Notes: generated by a model from the letters alone, not told the origin. Counted from the first letter of the stretch, positions 34,001 through 45,100 are shown. The stretch is DNA of 64,000 nt from Acanthopleura granulata (GCA_016165875.1 JABBOT010000009.1:13024370-13088369), one strand, 5' to 3'. Program-made: numbers and translations.

Positions 34001-36430
34001 ATTCACCTACCACCAGCGCCATTCTATATACTTATACTTCCCCGGGATAGATCAAGCCCTTTGTGACTTTATTCCCGCCATGCTTTATTTTCTGGAAATA
34101 TGTTTTCTAGTTATACTTATGGTGAATAAAAATACAAATACGATAGATGAACAAGATACAGTAGAAAAAGTTTGAAGTTTTGTAAAAAAGAACACTGAAA
34201 ACATTTCGTAAGTTTTTCTTAAATATAGTTCTTGTAGCTAATCGTGCAGAATAATTTGTTTCAGAGCAATTAAAAAACAAAAACAAAAAAAAAAAAAAAA
34301 CATTTATCCTTAGTTTGTACGACCTTTCATATGAAGCAGATGTTATTTGAGACATGTACCCACGGAAGTCTGGCACAGTGACCACTGATTGGGTGTGAGT
34401 GGCGATAGGATATCCCAGGTTATAGCTGATGTTCTGGTCTGTTCTAGTCACACAGTAACATTACATAAAATTCAACTTTGTATAGTCATATAGGCAACCA
34501 ATAAACGACATCCCATTTCATCATAAAAAACGATGTTGTTGAAAGAAGATTGTTTTCCATTTTCCTTGAAGTTTAAAAGGATTGAAACCCAGAAAGCGTT
34601 TTTGTGCTGAATGTTAACAACCGAATACATCGGAGAATATATTTTGTTTTGACTATTTATTGGCATTTTTATTGATTTACAACGATTTCACTCACCTGAA
34701 ATAAATGGAAGAGTTTTCTGATTGCATCAGTCTGAAGTAATGTTAATGGCTGTAGACACACTAGACATGCGCTGTTACACCACCCATACTGACAGCTCAA
34801 TAGCTCCTGGTTGTACGACTCCTCATCACGTGACCAGGACCAAATCTCAGAACCATAGGCGCTGTTTTATAATAGAAAGTTTACGCATTAGACATATAAT
34901 TGATAGAATGATAAGGCCTAGTTAGTTCAGCTTTTGCGAATTTTACTACCGTTTCAATGCAATACAGGCAACATATATCACAATAAAGGTAAGGAAACAC
35001 TGGGCTAATACAAGCAAAAACCATGCCAACAGTGGCAAAAAGGAAGGCAATACGGGTGAAAACCAAAACAGCACTAGCCAAAACAAGTGCAATCATATAA
35101 AACCTAGGGCAAAAAAGGAAAACCCTCACAGAAAAAAAAAAACAATGAAAAACAAGAGCAGTAACTAGCAAACAACCAGGGCAAGACAAGGATAATGTGA
35201 TCAAAAATCAGGACAATACAAGAAAGGAAAAAAAAACAGGGCACAACTAGCAAACACAATGGCAATACGAGCAAAAACCAGGACAATGCTAACAAAAATA
35301 CAAGCAATACACACAACATCAACAGCAAAACAAGCAAAAACTAAGGTACCACTAGCAAAAACCAGGTAATAAGGAGAAAGAAAAAAAAAAACCAAGGCAC
35401 TACTAACAAAAACCGGGGCGCTACTTGTAAAACTAGGTCAGAACTAGCAAAACAAAAACAAGATAATACAAGCAAAAACCAGGACAGTACAAAGAAATCT
35501 AGGGCAAAATAGGCATAAAAACAACACAAAACAACCCCCTCCCCTAACAAAAATAAAAAATAAAAAATAAAAAAACAAAAAACAAACGGCAACTAAAAGT
35601 ATACACTATTAGCAAAGCACAGAGCAATACTGGTAACTGGGCAAATACTGTAAAAAACCGACACAATGCTGGCTAAAACCGGCAGAGTAATGGCAAAAAC
35701 CCGGAAACTACTACAAAGACAGAGGACAATACAAACTTGGAACCTGGGCAATGTTAGCAGAAACAATTAAATGGTCCTATTCGGGATTATATTGTCTGAA
35801 AGAGTGCCACATGCGTTGCCATACATTTTTTGATGACTGCCAGAACGGATACAATTTGTGGGCTTAGACGTATCATCTCGCCAAGGATTGACTTTCCACA
35901 GCATGGAATTGTTGTGCTTTTTAAAAATGTATATAGTCTTGTAGATTAAAATTTGATGAAACATCTGCATATAGCGGTAGATCTAACAACCAAGTACTTC
36001 TTTTTTAAAATGATTTATTTGACATCAGTTAACACTCGAAAGAGGGTATGGATATACATTTTAAGTGCATGCACTTCTCTAGCAGAACGGTTAGATTATC
36101 GACATTGTCCTGTTTGTTCGTCCGTCTGTTTTACAGTGTGGCTGTCTGCTCTTGATACTTGTACGTTTTGCAGGTCAGTTACCATGACCTAATGTTTTTA
36201 GTGTCGATGCGCATATATATACGACTGGTGCCGTCTCTGGTGGCTATATGTATGTTTCTGTGCGAAAAGGTGAAATCTAGATGAGTGTAAGTACATTAAT
36301 GTCTGCTTACATGGATGCTGATATAGGCCTACCTGACGGGCGTTTTCTGTGCATTATCGCCGTCCTCCTTCCATCCAGTGATGGCCAACAGCAAACACAC
36401 CACACTAATAGACACTATGTTTCTTAACAT
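28095..36430 (-). CDS. Unrecognised single-pass type I membrane protein, 5 exons, 199 aa
   Basis: Coding exons in transcript order: 36430-36333, 30985-30876, 29777-29679, 28938-28855, 28303-28095. They total 600 nt with junction phases 2, 1, 1, 1, every junction has GT-AG and the frame stays open. The product has a signal peptide (MLRNIVSISVVCLLLAITG), about 30 polar ectodomain residues, a membrane span near 49-66 (AMMVLSVITQVLLLLLH), a charged helix (EWLTDEIKQIKEANRRRQL then EEEMELMARTIEYLQRDKG), and an acidic Ser-rich tail (SASSSEDDFDLLMKFSDPEF) ending WDSVYDFG. Exon 2 uses the second AG of CAGAG; the first would shift frame. I do not recognise the family. A single-pass adaptor or receptor-like protein is an inference from the layout. 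The long first intron holds a LINE antisense, so a missed exon there remains possible. The last four exons are firmer than the link to exon 1. Confidence 0.6.
28673..28803. mobile_element. MITE, about 131 bp
   Basis: The left end GGCCCCAGTTTCATGAAGCA and the right end (reverse complement GGGGCCGGTTTCATGAACCA) are inverted repeats that stay alignable for about 27 bp through ACTTAG. It has no coding capacity. It lies in the last intron of the 199-aa gene, 51 bp past the donor of exon 28938-28855. Confidence 0.7.
30094..30310. repeat. Two truncated SINE ends in opposite orientation
   Basis: 30115-30200 is the SINE 3' end on the minus strand (TTTTACGCCGTACTCAGGAA, TATTTCACTTAGAC). 30236-30310 resembles the same end on the + strand (GCCATCTTAAGTGAAAAATA). 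The head-to-head pair directly precedes the full-length copy at 30320. Confidence 0.65.
30320..30648 (+). repeat. tRNA-derived SINE, full length with tail
   Basis: The best copy in the window. The tRNA-like head (GGGGCCTCTGTGGCTCATTT with GTTTAGCGCGTTAGCAC) has a box-B-like GAGAGTTCAAGTTTC. The body (GGTCTGCCAGCAACCTGCGG, GTCGTGGGTTTCCCCCGCGC) runs to the terminal block GTATAAGTGAAATATTCTTG and an (AAAT)n tail. It lies in the intron between exons 29777-29679 and 30985-30876. Confidence 0.9.
31570..32187 (+). CDS. LINE ORF1-like RNA-binding protein
   Basis: 205 codons from an ATG. Residues 1-70 form a predicted coiled coil (LVKLERSESELKSSLEHTDS and on). Then comes the RRM-type start RYSRGYNLRFGGV and a basic C-terminal domain (FIYRPQRRTQVLSQSKILL). 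The order matches L1-type ORF1p, a trimeric nucleic-acid chaperone that coats LINE RNA. It is shorter than usual at the N-terminus. The frame is open, but the element lacks a complete ORF2, so it cannot move by itself. Confidence 0.75.
   Translation: MWQDLFHERLVKLERSESELKSSLEHTDSDLVAIQKTVTGLLKPTVKALTDSLKLVQEENAGLKLVELERYSRGYNLRFGGVSETVGENPLDIVNNTVQTNLKLPGVEIENAYRIGLKKYGQTRHIIAKFIYRPQRRTQVLSQSKILLKDSPICTIEDLTIADKLAKEKCKPFMQKCIREGKMVRFTSGKVDVNGQEVKERDMNL
32488..33901 (+). pseudogene. LINE ORF2 remnant: reverse transcriptase without endonuclease
   Basis: RT motifs run in order: KITPIHKPGEHNLLKNYRPI, DQYGFRAHHST, FLDLSKAFDTVNHKILLTKL (motif A), GVPPGSIFGPVLF (motif B) and YVLFADDTSV (motif C, both catalytic Asp kept). 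Near 33440 the frame shifts: the LNYACVIWGN region continues in another frame, and a further frame change leads to the C-terminal HNYPTRTQHLSLFRPLHSSN segment (33689-33901). There is no start codon or endonuclease domain. The RT type is Jockey/CR1-like; the exact clade is undecided. Confidence 0.85.
34970..35770. repeat. Degenerate A-rich minisatellite with strand asymmetry
   Basis: Variants of AGCAAAAACCAGGACAATAC recur about every 25-31 bp for 0.8 kb. The + strand is almost free of T and the minus strand almost free of A, so minus-strand ORFs here read as runs of Phe, Leu and Val. These are not genes. It lies in intron 1 of the 199-aa gene. Confidence 0.85.
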
Positions 36431-36525
36431 GGCTTACAGCAGATATTTTACCTACCAATATGCTTCTTAAGTTAACACTACTATATTTGAATACAAGTAT
36501 TCCTCGTGTAGATAGCATCGATGTA

Positions 36526-37244
36526 ACGTCATGAACAGACTGGCACTAGTGACAGCTCTCTGTAACCACGTGGAGATCCATTGTTTACGTCATATGACGT
36601 CACGTTCGGCATGTTCCGTCGTGGTGTTCGGCCTGGCTGGGCAAAAAGGATCAAACGTAACACTGCATGATGTTTCTCTGTCGATGCCTTTGTGACGTTG
36701 ACTGAACTGCTTACAAGTGGCATTGAACATACTCCGGAGAGTGACGGTTTAAGACACTATAACATGTATAACTTTCCTCCATTAGCCGACTTAAGTTCTT
36801 TCAGAAAATGCCACCTTCAGTATCTTCTGTTTTTACGCAATAATTACTTTTTCAGTGGTTTCAGTTCGACCTGAATTACAAAAGTTAATGTAGGCACGGA
36901 AATCAATCAGTACTGACATATATAGGCCTATTATATGGATGTAATAATCCGCTCGACAAAGTCCGTGCAGCATATATGTAGACCTATACTTTTCATTCCG
37001 TTCTCAGTGAAAACAATTCGATACTTTCCGCTTTCGACCTTACTCAACATCGTGATGTCGTGACGTCGTCGCTTTATGACACGCTACGTGGGGTCAAATC
37101 CCTGTATTTCAATGGGATACCGAAGTGGGACATGCGACGTCATTTTAGTGACGATAATTATTCTGCTACAGCGTCAACAGCGTGACGTCACAGTGAATAG
37201 GACTATGCGTCATAAATGAAAACGTAACAAAGGACTTATGACGT
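36526..37244. promoter_or_regulatory. Cluster of CRE-like TGACGT motifs upstream of the 199-aa gene
   Basis: TGACGT or ACGTCA occurs at 36526, 36587, 36595, 36693, 37061, 37137, 37183 and 37239. The sites at 36595-36602 and 37183-37190 are the full palindrome TGACGTCA. The nearest is about 100 bp upstream of the ATG at 36430. CREB/ATF factors bind this motif in animals. No TATA box was placed with confidence. Confidence 0.55.
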
Positions 37245-37249
37245 ACAAG

Positions 37250-38180
37250 CCCTAATTCACTGCAGCGACACCTGTTGGGAGATGAAAATCCGCCGATACC
37301 CCGTTGGGCCGGCATATACAATAATGAAACTCATCCACAAAACAGGGACTAATTCCATAAAATTTTCATAAAATGACGCCATGCGCTCTATTAAGCTACA
37401 ACACAATGGATTTTATTATTTCTTCAGCATGCTACAACAAAGTTTTCCGGACTTGGTGGCCCACAATTTTAGCGCAAAGCCTATATATGACACCTTGATT
37501 TAGAACTGTGAAGCAGACAAGCTGGTCATAAACCAAGTCACGCCAACAAACGTCCAGCATGCACCATAAGCCACTAATTGGCACCATTAACATCAAACAT
37601 TGATGGCTTCTGTGATGTCACTGATAGTGAATGTAAACTTATTCACATTCTGTAAGGTACTTCCATGCCAACAAACCTTGTGAAACACTTGACCACACTG
37701 GCCACGAACAACGCAGGTACGTGTCCAGCTGGCTGGCTGCATGGCTACCTCTGAGACATGCCAAAGTGGGGGACTTATGTATGAAGTAATGATAAATTAG
37801 CACAAACTATGATGCTTGACATATTATGTGTTTCCAAATTAAGACCCAAATTAAATTTGCACACCAAAGAAAAGTTTTAATTTCGTTATGATATGCAGTA
37901 AATAAAGGGTTAGGCCTATATTTTCTCGAATTTGGCTAAAAACGTGTTGGTGTCTTCGTACATGTAAACACCGGTATTTACAATTCATAAAGAAAATATT
38001 TGCTATGCTCCTTTGAACATATAATTTACTTTCGCCTCCCCCTAGTTGTAAATAAAAAGGTAAACCAGTTTCGAGGCACTTGCAGAGTTTAAAAAGTATA
38101 CACATCACATACCTTTGAACATGGCCAAATATATTTATATATACATTATGTATCCACTTTCTGTCACTCAGTTATTTAAT
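37250..38180. other. Intergenic, no gene seen
   Basis: No exon with matching splice sites and no repeat structure beyond short AT-rich tracts. Confidence 0.4.
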
Positions 38181-38183
38181 CTT

Positions 38184-38433
38184 TGGGGAGCCTCTTTGGC
38201 CAAGCGCGTTAGTGCACCATAAAGCCCCAGGTGCCTCTCACCAATGCGATGACTGTGAGTTCAAGCCCAATTCATACTGGCTTTCTCTCTTGTCGTGGGT
38301 GCATGGTAAGGTCTGCCAGCACCCTGCGAATGGTCATACCCAGGCCCTTCCCTATTTCCTCCAAACATAATGCTAACCGCCGTCTAAGTGAAATATCCTT
38401 AGGCACGGCATAAAACACCAACGAAAAGAAAAA
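38184..38433 (+). repeat. tRNA-derived SINE, near full length
   Basis: The head is GGAGCCTCTTTGGCCAAGCG with CGTTAGTGCACC and box-B-like GTGAGTTCAAGCCC. The body has GGTCTGCCAGCACCCTGCG. The terminal block has GTCTAAGTGAAATATCC and GGCATAAAACACCAAC, with an A-rich tail. Confidence 0.85.
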
Positions 38434-38789
38434 CTTAGCCAGTGCCATGCTGACACCATGCTAGTGTATGATTGACCCTATGCACTGCCTTCAGGAATGG
38501 GGACATCTTCCCAGTACTTAACTCACACAGAACAGCTCGTGATTAAACGTTTAACACTTTTTCCAAAGTAATATTTATGGCATTCAACATTCACTGCATA
38601 TAGTCATAGGCGCACTATTTCTCGAGCCTTTCAAAATCTTGGGAATTCTAATCAATTACTTGATTGTCATCAGTGTTGATCACAAACTGTCCAACACCGC
38701 ATGCTCTAGTCCCTACAACCACAATAAAGCAATCAAACTACAAACCTCGATCTCAAATGTGAAAAATAACTCCATGCAAGGAAGGAAGC

Positions 38790-39165
38790 AAGGAAGAGGC
38801 ATTGCAGCTAGCCGAGATTGGCATGTTGGCCCAAGGGAGTTTGCCATGGTGTCTGTGAATTTGTGAACATTTCTTCATTCTCTCTTACGTGGGATGTATC
38901 ATCAAACGCTCGTTGGTGGCCTTTGCCAGCTCTGCCTTGGCAATGGTGTCGCCGTCCAGGATGTCTTCGGGGCGGTGCTCTGCCTCTCAGTTCCTGCACT
39001 AGGGGTTATCAGCCCTGGATGGATCATATAGATACGGTGTCTCAATGATGTCCGCTGTCTGCCCAACCAGGCCCATTGAGCTATTCCTCTTTGGCTCACA
39101 ACTTTCCAAATGTTTGAGCCGCATGGAGAAGTCTGCATAGCCCATAGGCTGGAGCTACATCAAGC
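38790..39165 (-). pseudogene. Broken exon of an unidentified protein
   Basis: The minus strand from about 39155 reads a clean stretch starting QPMGYADFSMRLKHLESCEP and ending GQTADIIETPYLYDPSRADN. Two stops four codons apart then follow, and the same frame reopens as EAEHRPEDILDGDTIAKAEL then AKATNERLMIHP. A GTAAGAG donor follows, and a TTGATGTAG acceptor lies at the other end. Composition and length suit a real coding exon with a small frame-breaking change near 38990. It is either a pseudogene piece or an exon with a sequence error. I could not name the protein. Confidence 0.45.
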
Positions 39166-39169
39166 GTAA

Positions 39170-42100
39170 TCCTTATCCATGTATATTTTATTGCTAATGC
39201 AGATGGTATGTCCTGGGTTGTTTTGGGGGGAGGTTCAGAAATCAAAACTTTAGAAAATTAGGTGTATGTATACTTAGGTAGTACGCAGGAAAATTGTCTC
39301 TTTAGACAGCTTGAACTGCTTTTTCATTGCCAAGTGAAAACTAGCGGTCACAACTTTTGATTCGGAGAAAACCACAGTACTTAAAAGCCAGGTACATGGA
39401 TCCAACAGATTTTGCAGCACAAGTTTAGTCAACTACAGTAGATATTTTACACGCAGGGAAAGTAAAATAAATATGCCTCAGAACGCAATGGATATCAATC
39501 ACATGTATCAAAAAGTTCTCGCTGCGTCAGACTATGTCGCTGACATTTTCCTCTTCGATGAACTTGATTCTTTTGAGTACTGCAAACTTTTGCTACTATG
39601 AAAGCTCTCCTTGCCTGCAGAATGTATGATTGGTTATGGCATCAGGCCACGTCGGCATGCAGCATCTCAGCCATGCACCTCGTGGCGACACATGCAAGTG
39701 AAGCTCAACGCATGACAACATTGGCCAACGGGAGACCGATCAGCCAGAGGCCTATTACACAATGCGGCGCATGTACGTGCGTCTGACTATACAGCGACGC
39801 GACATCTGCAGTACCGTATTCCATGGAAGTGTAGCATATGGAACGCTACGTGTGTCTCCTGAAACCGGGCCCCAATGTCACTACCTAACTCCTTCCCACC
39901 GTTGACAATGGGGTCCAAAGCTGTGTGTTCCTTTGTTCTTCCTTAGATTACGTCACCCTTCTAGGTGCATATGTGTTCAGAAAGCACTTATATGGTACGC
40001 GAACACTAGCATCTCACCAGAAAACGATGTGTTGCTCTGCGATTTGGACAGTTTTGTGTCGCTTCTCAGTCTCCCATTCACGAGAGCTCGAGACGCGACT
40101 CAGCTCGAATCGACTCTTGCGTCCGGTCCTGATGCACTCATGTATGCACAAACGCGAACAGACACAACTGGAGTTAATCCTAGTCGTTACGTGTGTGCTG
40201 GTCAGTGTTGAAGTGTTATGTCAGAACGGGAGTTTCGAGTTCGAACTATTTTGTCGCTAAAGGTAAAAAGAGTCCTACTGTTTTAAGTGACTTGTCAAAA
40301 ATGTTTGGCAAGACATGTTGACCTTACTTTACCGATCATCCATCTCACCGTATTCAGGGCGTACGAGTCACATTTCTTTCCTTCAGTAACTTCTGAAGTT
40401 CACAAACCTTCAGCTCTTCAATTTTCATGATAGTTCGATCAGTATGAATAACTTTCAGACAGTCATGTTAGAGCAAATTTAATCAGAAATAATTGCTTAA
40501 AGTTTTGTCAAGTCTCCTCGCACAGTAGGACTTTCCTTACCTTCAGCAATAAAAGAGTTCGAACTGGATACTCCCCTATTGGAGACTGGGGCCAACTCCC
40601 TACGACCAGTTGAGTCAAGTCGCAGCTTTAGCTCGCGTGTATGCCGAGCTTCAGGTAAAACTTCCGACATACTAACGTTTGACAAACAACACTACCTATG
40701 CCATATTCTGTACCGGCTGGTAAATTTAAGAACTTGCAATGACTTTAGACTTGCTAGTGAAATCACGCCATGGCCTCTGAACTGCAGCAGCCCTTGACAA
40801 CAGGTTGGTTGTGTGGATGGAAGATACATGTTATATGAACATTTACAGCCCATTATTCCAATGATGTCATTCCCTAGGCAATGGTGTTATTATCTACATC
40901 AAAACTTGGTGTAGGCCTACATAAACAAAGACATTTTATATTCACAAGGAACATCTTGTTCTTCTTTGGCAACTTTCAAATGCCACTGAATGCTTGAATT
41001 TTTTTCAATGGCAGTCAGCGTTATGGATGCAGGAAACTGAAGTGCTGAGGTTAACCCACTGACCTTTGGCAAGATACTAATGAACTTTCTCACATGTCTT
41101 ACTGATATGCATATGGTATTTGTGATAGACAAGTGCTCTCCAACCAATGACAGACTGCACAAATGGTGCATCGTTGATCATTTATAGTCTCCAAGGCCAA
41201 ATGAATAATGAGAGTGAAGGAACCTCCAACTTTCCTGTCCAAGGCCAGGAACCATTCTTTTCCAGTGGTCTCATGTACGACGTCACGAATTTTTTGGTGC
41301 TACTGAAAACTTCCTTCTTAAATGTTCATTGTGAAAAGCAGATGCTAAGCACGCAAGGCAGTGATGTCATGCATGAAGCCACTGGAAAAGATCAAGCCAT
41401 CTCTGAATCCCATTTATTAGATCCAGCTACTGAAAGGTGAGTACCCTGACCACTCAGCCAGAGCTGCTTCCATTTGATCCTGTAGCAGTGGGTTGTGTGT
41501 ATGTATGTCTTCATAAGGAACACAGTGTTTTTGTAACAGTGTCCCAAACACCTGTATTATAAGTAACAAATCAGTGGTAGACACAATGCAGACACGTACA
41601 CAATGGGTGAAGTGGCGTAACAGCTAAACCCAAACTTATCCTGCTTTTTATCATCAAGAAATCAATTGAAATGCTGGGTTCAAAACTGTTCCAGCACATA
41701 CAGCTTTTTGTTTGACAGCTTTCAGAAAGATAAAATAGATACTTACATGAGAGCATGGCAATCGTGTGACATAGTGAGATACAAAAGAGTTTTCAGTTTC
41801 CAATCTGACAGATTCAATATACATGATGATCTGGCAACACCAATGAAAGAGTTATAATGAAAACCCTTGCTCGTTAACTTGGTATCACCATTTTGTATAC
41901 GCATCCATCATGAGGAATCGGGATGTACAAGTATGTGTGTTTTATCAGAAAGCTCAAAAGATTAATCAGAACGTGAAGTCACATCTTCACCTCTCGTACT
42001 CAATACAATACACAGATCTCTCCCATGCTGATACAATCTTTGCACATTGATACACTGTCAAGGCACAATCTTACGAAACGCAATGGTACAGTCCGATTCC

Positions 42101-42188
42101 ATCTGGAGAGCAGCCCAGGTGGTCATCAAAGTCATGATTTGGGCTGTCTCTCCGTGGAAAACCTGCCCATGTGGTGGTGGTGAAGACA
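39170..42188. other. Intergenic, no firm gene
   Basis: 39960-40090 shares blocks (AAAGCACTT, CTCTGCGATTTGGAC, TTTTGTGT) with 55090-55180, so both belong to a low-copy repeat. Short open stretches with plausible splice sites occur at 40218-40262 and 40557-40653 on the + strand, but more than one frame is open and no product can be named. Confidence 0.35.
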
Positions 42189-45100
42189 TCAGTCATGACC
42201 TCCAGTCTGTAATCTTGGTTTTATAAGTTCCACAGAATCATAATCAACGTACATGTCCTCCACATCTATTGTGTCTCCATCTGTGTCTGTGAAGAGTGTC
42301 TGCAAGAAACCGGAAGGGCATACTCAATCAGCATACTAAACCTGACATGAGAACTTATTCGCATGAAAAGAAACAAAAAAGCAAACTAAGTCTGACGCTA
42401 GAAAAACATACTCGGTCAGGCATCTGAATTTACACTGAAGAAATCAGGCAAGCTTCCTCAATCTGAAATCCGACTGATTTACAAAGAAGAAACCAGATCA
42501 ACAAACTCTATCTGACATCTGAAGTCACAGGTAAGGAATTAGACAAGCATACCCAATCAGGCATCTGAATTTAAATGGAAGAAACCAGATATGCATACTC
42601 AGTCTGACACCTGACTGCTTTGCAATGAAGGAACTAGACAAACATACTCAATTCAACATCTGACTGATTTACATGGAAGAAACCAGATCAACAAACTCTA
42701 TCTGACATCTGAAGTCACAGGTAAGGAATTAGACAAGCATACCCAATCAGGCATCTGAATTTAAATGGAAGAAACCAGATATGCATACTCAGTCTGACAC
42801 CTGACTGCTTTGCAATGAAGAAACTAGACAAACATACTCAATTCAACATCTGACTGATTTACATGGAAGAAACCAGACAAGCATACTCAGTCTGACATCT
42901 GACTGATGTACATGGAAGAAACAGGGAAAAGGAAACTGGTATCTATCATACCTAGTATCAGATCAACTGACCTGAATCCGACAAAGACAGAAATTTCATT
43001 TTTACTGAACAACATGCAGTTAACATGAAAATGTTTTCATCCTGTGGTGAGCTTTACAAACTAGATTTTAAACCCTCCATTTTCAATTTTGGTTGGAAGT
43101 CTTGTGACTTATACTAGTGTAATGTTTGTGAATCGTGCACAATAAAGCTATTCCAATGTGAAATATATCATACTGTGTTCTATTGATCAAAGAGTCATCA
43201 CTGCAAAGTAATATGATCCATAAAGGTCATCCCAGAATTCAAACATACGACTACATGTTATTCAGTGAACAAACAAATTCCACCTCTCCCCCCAACACAC
43301 ACACACACACACACACACGCACAAAGTAAAGTTAATTTTAAATAAAGTTTTCTATGAATTTTCCACTGACGCTTATACTTAATTTTCTTTTCTTCTCTCT
43401 CACTTTAAGGTTTCATAAAAAAGGAAACTACGTGTAATTGTCAATTTCAGACCTAGAATCCATCATCTTTGTAACTTAGAGCTCTACAGGTACTTGTCTG
43501 GAAAGCTTACAGAGGGCATCCTTACCTTTTTGACAGAATTCGCTTCTAGTTCCAGCTGTGTAATCTCCTCCCTTGTCTTTTCGATGATCCTAAAAAAGAA
43601 AACAGTAAATGACAGGAAATATGAAAATCCGGATAGCTGTGGCTCTCTCTCGTTAGCAAATGTTCAAAGAAACAAATTTTTGGAATGAGATCCTGACTAA
43701 GAAACCCAGTGATAACATGAAGCTTTGTTTGTTTGTTTGATTGAGGAACAACACTGCATTCAACAACATCTTGATTATGTTATGATTGTGTCTCCTTACC
43801 AGAGGCCAGAACCAATGTTGAATTATTTTGAAGTGGTGCTGCACTGGAATGTCATCCAGAAGACACCAGACACGACACCCCAACCAGTCACATGTACACA
43901 TACTTGATATAAATACGTAGTCCTTTTTATACGCAGACTGCGAGATGGGGTAGTACAAAGGCTACCGATTTAATGTCTTACACGTGCCTCCAATCAGGAT
44001 TGAGCCCAAAATCTACCATTCATAATATAAGAGGTTATATCTAATATTCTCATTTATTACTCAGTATAAAATACTTTATTATGACAGTGCCTTATAACAT
44101 TCATCAGTGTTCGTTAATTTACTACCATTACTTCATAATCAGGAATTTAACCTTTACACTTAGATATTTTACAGAAATATCATCTGCTTGCTGTTTTAAG
44201 GCTTTGGATTTTTCATAAGGCTACTGATATTGCTTAATAAAAACAGGTAACACCAGACGGACATGTCAGACGAGGACAAATGATTAACTGTAACTGTTAC
44301 CCTTCTGTTTTTCGTATTGCATCATTCAAGGATGCCTCCTCTTCCATCAGCTTTTTCCGCAGCTTCTGCTGGCAACTCTACAGGCAAAAATACAAAGCAT
44401 GATAAACTAGAAACTGAAGGAACATACTTGCATATCCCATACTAACATGCAAAACTTATGCATGAAACAGGCTGGTTTTTGAAACCTGATTTGACGTTGT
44501 ATAAAATGAACCTGCACTTCAAACTGTATCAAATTACATAATATTTGTAGCACTTTATGACTAATGACCAACCAGAATAACAGAATTAATTAACTACGCA
44601 AAACTCTTGGAAGGATGAGGCTGCTTTTGAAACTCAATCTGAGGTTCCAATTTCGATTTCAGGGCATTTTTTAGCACGTACATAGTGTGGTGGCCCCAAA
44701 CAAACAATCTTTTAATTTATGTCTGAAAGCAATATGGAAAAGTAGTCTGGAAAGTCGTGGAGAGAAATTGTGTCTGAACACAGTAAAATACAACCGTACT
44801 ATTAACACATGTAGAGATCTAAAATGATGGGAGACAATACAAAATACACTCCTGTCAATTGACTTACCTGTTTATGATGTAACTCAGAGTAATCAATCTT
44901 ATTCGTAGGTGCTTTCAAGGTCTCAAGATTGTTCAAAATTCTAAAAAAATGAAAACATGTACCATGTGACATTAAAAAAATGAACCACATGTAGTACAAA
45001 CAAATCAATCCTTACCCACCCAACACATGTACACAGACTAGAATAAGAATAAGCCCTGGTTTCCAGTGCAAGAAAATAGTCTCCTATGGACATGAATTAT

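Larger units (their letters stand above)
31260..34135 (+). mobile_element. Defective non-LTR retrotransposon (LINE), Jockey/CR1-like RT
   Basis: An ORF1-like gene (31570-32187) is followed by a partial ORF2 (32488-33480) and a C-terminal ORF2 piece (33689-33901). The 3' end near 34110-34135 is GGTGAATAAAAATACAAATA. The apurinic endonuclease expected at the start of ORF2 is missing: only about 300 bp separate ORF1 from the RT. The element sits in intron 1 of the 199-aa gene in the opposite orientation. The 5' boundary is approximate. Confidence 0.8.

Noticed and set aside
34685..34705. CTCACCTGAAATAAATG on the minus strand as a splice-bounded exon
   Set aside because: Acceptor and donor are directly adjacent, leaving an exon of zero length.
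34881..35592. Several hydrophobic minus-strand ORFs resembling multi-pass membrane proteins
   Set aside because: They arise from the A-rich minisatellite read on its T-rich strand. The hydrophobicity follows from base composition.
40218..40653. Possible two-exon plus-strand gene (ATG near 40218, MSEREFRVRTILSLK; second open exon 40557-40653)
   Set aside because: The strong acceptor gives a phase that does not match the first exon, and the weak acceptor that fits is not convincing. Two frames of the second stretch are open.
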